Origin: Diphasiastrum complanatum
Taxonomy: Eukaryota > Streptophyta > Lycopodiopsida > Lycopodiales > Lycopodiaceae
DNA: 64,000 nt
NCBI GenBank assembly: GCA_029204225.1
Contig: CM055107.1
Span: forward strand, 30,527,410 to 30,591,409
Reading direction: 5' to 3'
In this document: one piece after another, positions 61,514 to 64,000 of the stretch
Layout: the number at the start of each line of letters is the position of its first letter
Numbering within the stretch: the first letter of the stretch is position 1
Program-made: the position numbers and the translations under genes
Notes under the pieces: generated by a model
Databases searched by the model: none
What the model saw: only the letters and a program-made list of their open reading frames with translations
What the model was told of the DNA's origin: nothing

Positions 61514-62389
61514 TCAGCTCAAATTAAACATTTAAGTGCAACCGAGAGCTGGGCATAAACAGAGCACCTAAGATAATTTCAAGTGACTATGCACAGATAT
61601 TCTAGTCTTACACTTGGAATAATAAATAAAAACCTGAAGCCTGTGATGTTTGGCTTTTTTGGAGAGAAAATACCTATCATTTTTGCAAGCTATCAGCAAC
61701 TATTTCCTTGAGCCTGCTGGAAAATAAGCTTCACTTTGTTAGATGACAGTCTTGATGAGTGGGTTTGATGTACCCTCATCATGTCAAAACTAAAGTAAGT
61801 TGTTGGTGTTCTAGAATCTATATATTGAATGTCTCACTCGGGATTGACACATAGCATGTGGGAACCCTTACCTCATAATTTAACGTGGTGGGTCCTCAAG
61901 CACCTTAAATCTATGTAAGGGGCCTAAATCTCAAGAGGAATGTGGGTTGGAGTAATGATGATCGTCCCCCCTCCACACTTTGATATATATAAGGTAAGTG
62001 AGTCTTTGAAAAGGTGGTAATATCTACCGCATAGTAAATAGGACATCTAATATTGTTGCCTCGAAACGCATTTCGAACATGAAAGAATCGTTTGAAAAAT
62101 GCCGTCATGGTTTGTCCCAAATGTGTGCTCATTCCCTGAACCTGTGATCTTTCTGCTCATTCCCACACACACATTCCTTCCAGTTTAGGGATTCTTGTTG
62201 CAGCGCTGCTCACATTGATGGTACATCCCGACTCCCTGCTATTGCTCATGAGTGTGAAATCCCCACTGCAGCTTACACGCATTTGCTACCAGTTGAATTC
62301 GAGGCCCTGCTGCGCGCAAACAGCGGGCTAGTCCAATTATTGTAGGAATGCCTCATAAAGTCCCTAACTTTCTAACTCACATGGTACAG
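61514..62389. other. Sequence upstream of the first visible acyltransferase exon
   Basis: No N-terminal acyltransferase exon could be recognised here on the minus strand. The stretch 61790-62000 has LTR-like composition. 62160-62340 is plus-strand sequence leading into the Gypsy fragment. Confidence 0.4.
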
Positions 62390-63215
62390 AATCCAGGTGC
62401 TTGAGTTAGCCAAGAAAAATGTGAAACAGGCAATGGATCACGCAAAGACATTTGCTGATCGGGATCACACACCAAGAGAGTTTGAGGAAGGAGACATGGT
62501 GTTTCTCCTGATTCCAAAGGACTCATCTTCTCTTAAGACAGGCAAGTGCTATAAGTTATCTCTGCAGGGGGAGAGCCTCTTGTTTATGCCTGATCTTTCT
62601 ACCCTCACGGTTTAGGGTTGGGAGGTGCTCTTATGTGATTATGCTAGTATCTTGACATGTACTTCGAGAAGAAATCAATAAATGGATATTTGGTGCCTAT
62701 TTTGATGTGCTTTGGGTTTGATTCAGATAGCTTTGTTTGAGATTCACAAAAATGGCTCATTTCATACCAACCATTTCATACCAACACATAAGAAGGTAGT
62801 TGATGTATTCATATAGCATGTATTCAGACTTCATGGGTTACCATCATCCATAGTGTCTGATAGAGATACGTGCTTTACGGCTCATTTTTGTTCTGTCGTA
62901 ATGGATAAGCTTGAGGCGTCGTTGAGAATTATTATTGATCACCCTGAAATGGATGGCCAAACAGAGAGTTAACCAAACCATAGCAAACATACTTAGGGCG
63001 TATGTAAGTGTTAAGCAAACTCAACGGGAAAATGCGTCCTTTCGAGGTTAGCTATGGTTTTAGGATCCACTGACCTGACAAAGTATTGGACTAGAGAGAG
63101 AAAGGAGTCAGAAACCGTTTGATCCGTGAGTACCTGGTTGCATGGCACGATAGACCTCTCACTGATGCTACTTGGGAGATCGTGCATGCTTTGCATTCAT
63201 AGTACCCTTATTTAA
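62390..63215 (+). pseudogene. Rearranged Gypsy integrase and chromodomain remnant
   Basis: 62397-62560 encodes the integrase C-terminal segment (AKNVKQAMDHAKTFADRD, PREFEEGDMVFLLIPKDSSS). It is followed at about 62790-62970 by the catalytic-core segment (LHGLPSSIVSDRDTCF, HPEMDGQTE), which should precede it. 63095-63190 has the chromodomain end VRNRLIREYLVAWHDRPL and TDATWE, closely similar to the chromodomain at about 41030-41090. The order is scrambled and stops are frequent. Confidence 0.75.
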
Positions 63216-63250
63216 GCATCACAAACGATGTTGCTTGAGGGGAGAAAGAA

Positions 63251-63540
63251 TGTTATGTATTTATAGTTATGGACTCGGCTCATTACATTCTCCTTTATTA
63301 TTTTTATTGTTATGCTTATTTCTTTAATGTTATGCATAAGCAAGCCCTTGGGCCTTTTTAATTCACGTACTAGTCTATGGCACATTATATTAGTCTAGTT
63401 GCTATTTTGGTCACATGAGTGGGGCCACCTAGTGGGTCATAGACCTATTGGGAGGGCGCACAGTGCACTATGGTCTCGTAACGACCTCCAAATTTTTTTA
63501 GAGTGTATTTGAAGGTTGCCTTAATTGGCATAATATTGCA
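63251..63540 (+). repeat. Possible start of a Gypsy 3' LTR
   Basis: Soon after the chromodomain, a purine-rich stretch (gaggggagaaagaa at about 63237-63250) is followed by TGTTATGTATTT, the usual polypurine tract and TG start. The right end was not found. Confidence 0.45.
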
Positions 63541-63651
63541 CTAGAAATTACTATTTTAATATTAGACGAGCGATAAATACCTTACACGCTATAAGGTACC
63601 TTTGCTATTTTTTAAATTCTCAGAAGCACCTTACAATCTTGTAAGGTTCAG

Positions 63652-63725
63652 TTGCTATTTTTAATAAATTACATCATGTATTTATTGCTATTTTTAATAA
63701 ATTACATCATGTATTTATTGCTATT
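63652..63725 (+). repeat. 33-bp tandem repeat in AT-rich sequence
   Basis: ttgctatttttaataaatta plus catcatgtattta is repeated exactly, with a third start at 63718. Nearby, CCTTACAA-TC-TTGTAAGG (about 63629-63646) is a small perfect palindrome. No gene was seen from 63540 to the window end. Confidence 0.9.
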
Positions 63726-64000
63726 TTTGGAAAACTGAATATACACATAAATTTAGGACTTGCTATTTTTGAAAAAAATCATAGACGTACAAAATTACTA
63801 TATTTAGAAACATGCAATTAGTAACCTTAAACTTTAAAATTAAAAAAGTTTATTTAAAAAAAAAACAAAAAATATCCCTTGGTTTTCACGGCAAGGGGAA
63901 GGCACTGGGAGGCGCCCTAGGGTGGCAGCCCTAGGGGTGCCTCCAATCCCGTGATGGATTCTTTGTGCTGATTACACCCACTTTTTGGGCACAACGTGAT

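Overview
This window looks like nuclear DNA of a land plant with a large, repeat-swollen genome; a fern or a gymnosperm fits best, but the sequence does not settle which. The evidence is GT-AG introns, degenerate TTTAGGG telomere-like repeats, plant-type Copia and chromodomain Gypsy remnants, a CACTA (En/Spm) TNP2 relative, very long (CT)n arrays, and a plant WSD1-type acyltransferase gene with introns of 8.7 and 13 kb. There is no sign of bacterial gene organisation, and no rRNA, tRNA gene or CRISPR was seen.

Layout. 1-3.4 kb: an internally deleted Copia element with its 3' LTR, followed head-to-head by a second, inverted LTR of the same family. 3.4-6.5 kb: unrecognised coding-like sequence (+) and a decayed multi-exon CACTA ORF1-like gene (-). 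6.5-10.3 kb: simple and degenerate repeats. 10.3-11.3 kb: a third copy of the same Copia family (-). 11.6-14.9 kb: a CACTA TNP2 pseudogene carrying a SET-like block. 16.0-19.0 kb: a large unidentified coding-like region (-). 19.6-33.5 kb: three successive Copia remnants (+, +, -) and a Gypsy integrase tail. 34.3-35.5 kb: a 5'-truncated LINE and a MITE-like element.

36.5-61.5 kb is one host gene on the minus strand. Six exons of a WSD1-like wax ester synthase/diacylglycerol acyltransferase lie in order, with matching splice phases (0,1,0,0,0), separated by introns of 155, 1496, 13083, 8735 and 168 bp. The first exon(s) are not seen. The large introns hold a chromodomain Gypsy, Gypsy and Copia scraps, a hAT BED finger, and a near-complete LINE (53.4-57.74 kb) antisense to the gene, set between huge (CT)n arrays. 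Beyond the gene lie another rearranged Gypsy fragment (62.4-63.2 kb) and AT-rich sequence.

Most notable are features of the LINE family. ORF1 and ORF2 share one frame and are separated by a single UAG. The ORF2 C terminus carries a canonical PCNA-interacting (PIP-box) motif that is also kept in the diverged second copy at 34.5 kb. Both copies end in a similar 3' hairpin, with one covarying base pair, followed by microsatellite tails. Second in interest are the SET-like block inside the CACTA transposase region and the 735-bp inverted LTR pair. Only the WSD gene and LINE ORF1 look intact; essentially all other coding sequence is decayed. Family calls come from motif recognition by eye, with no database search.
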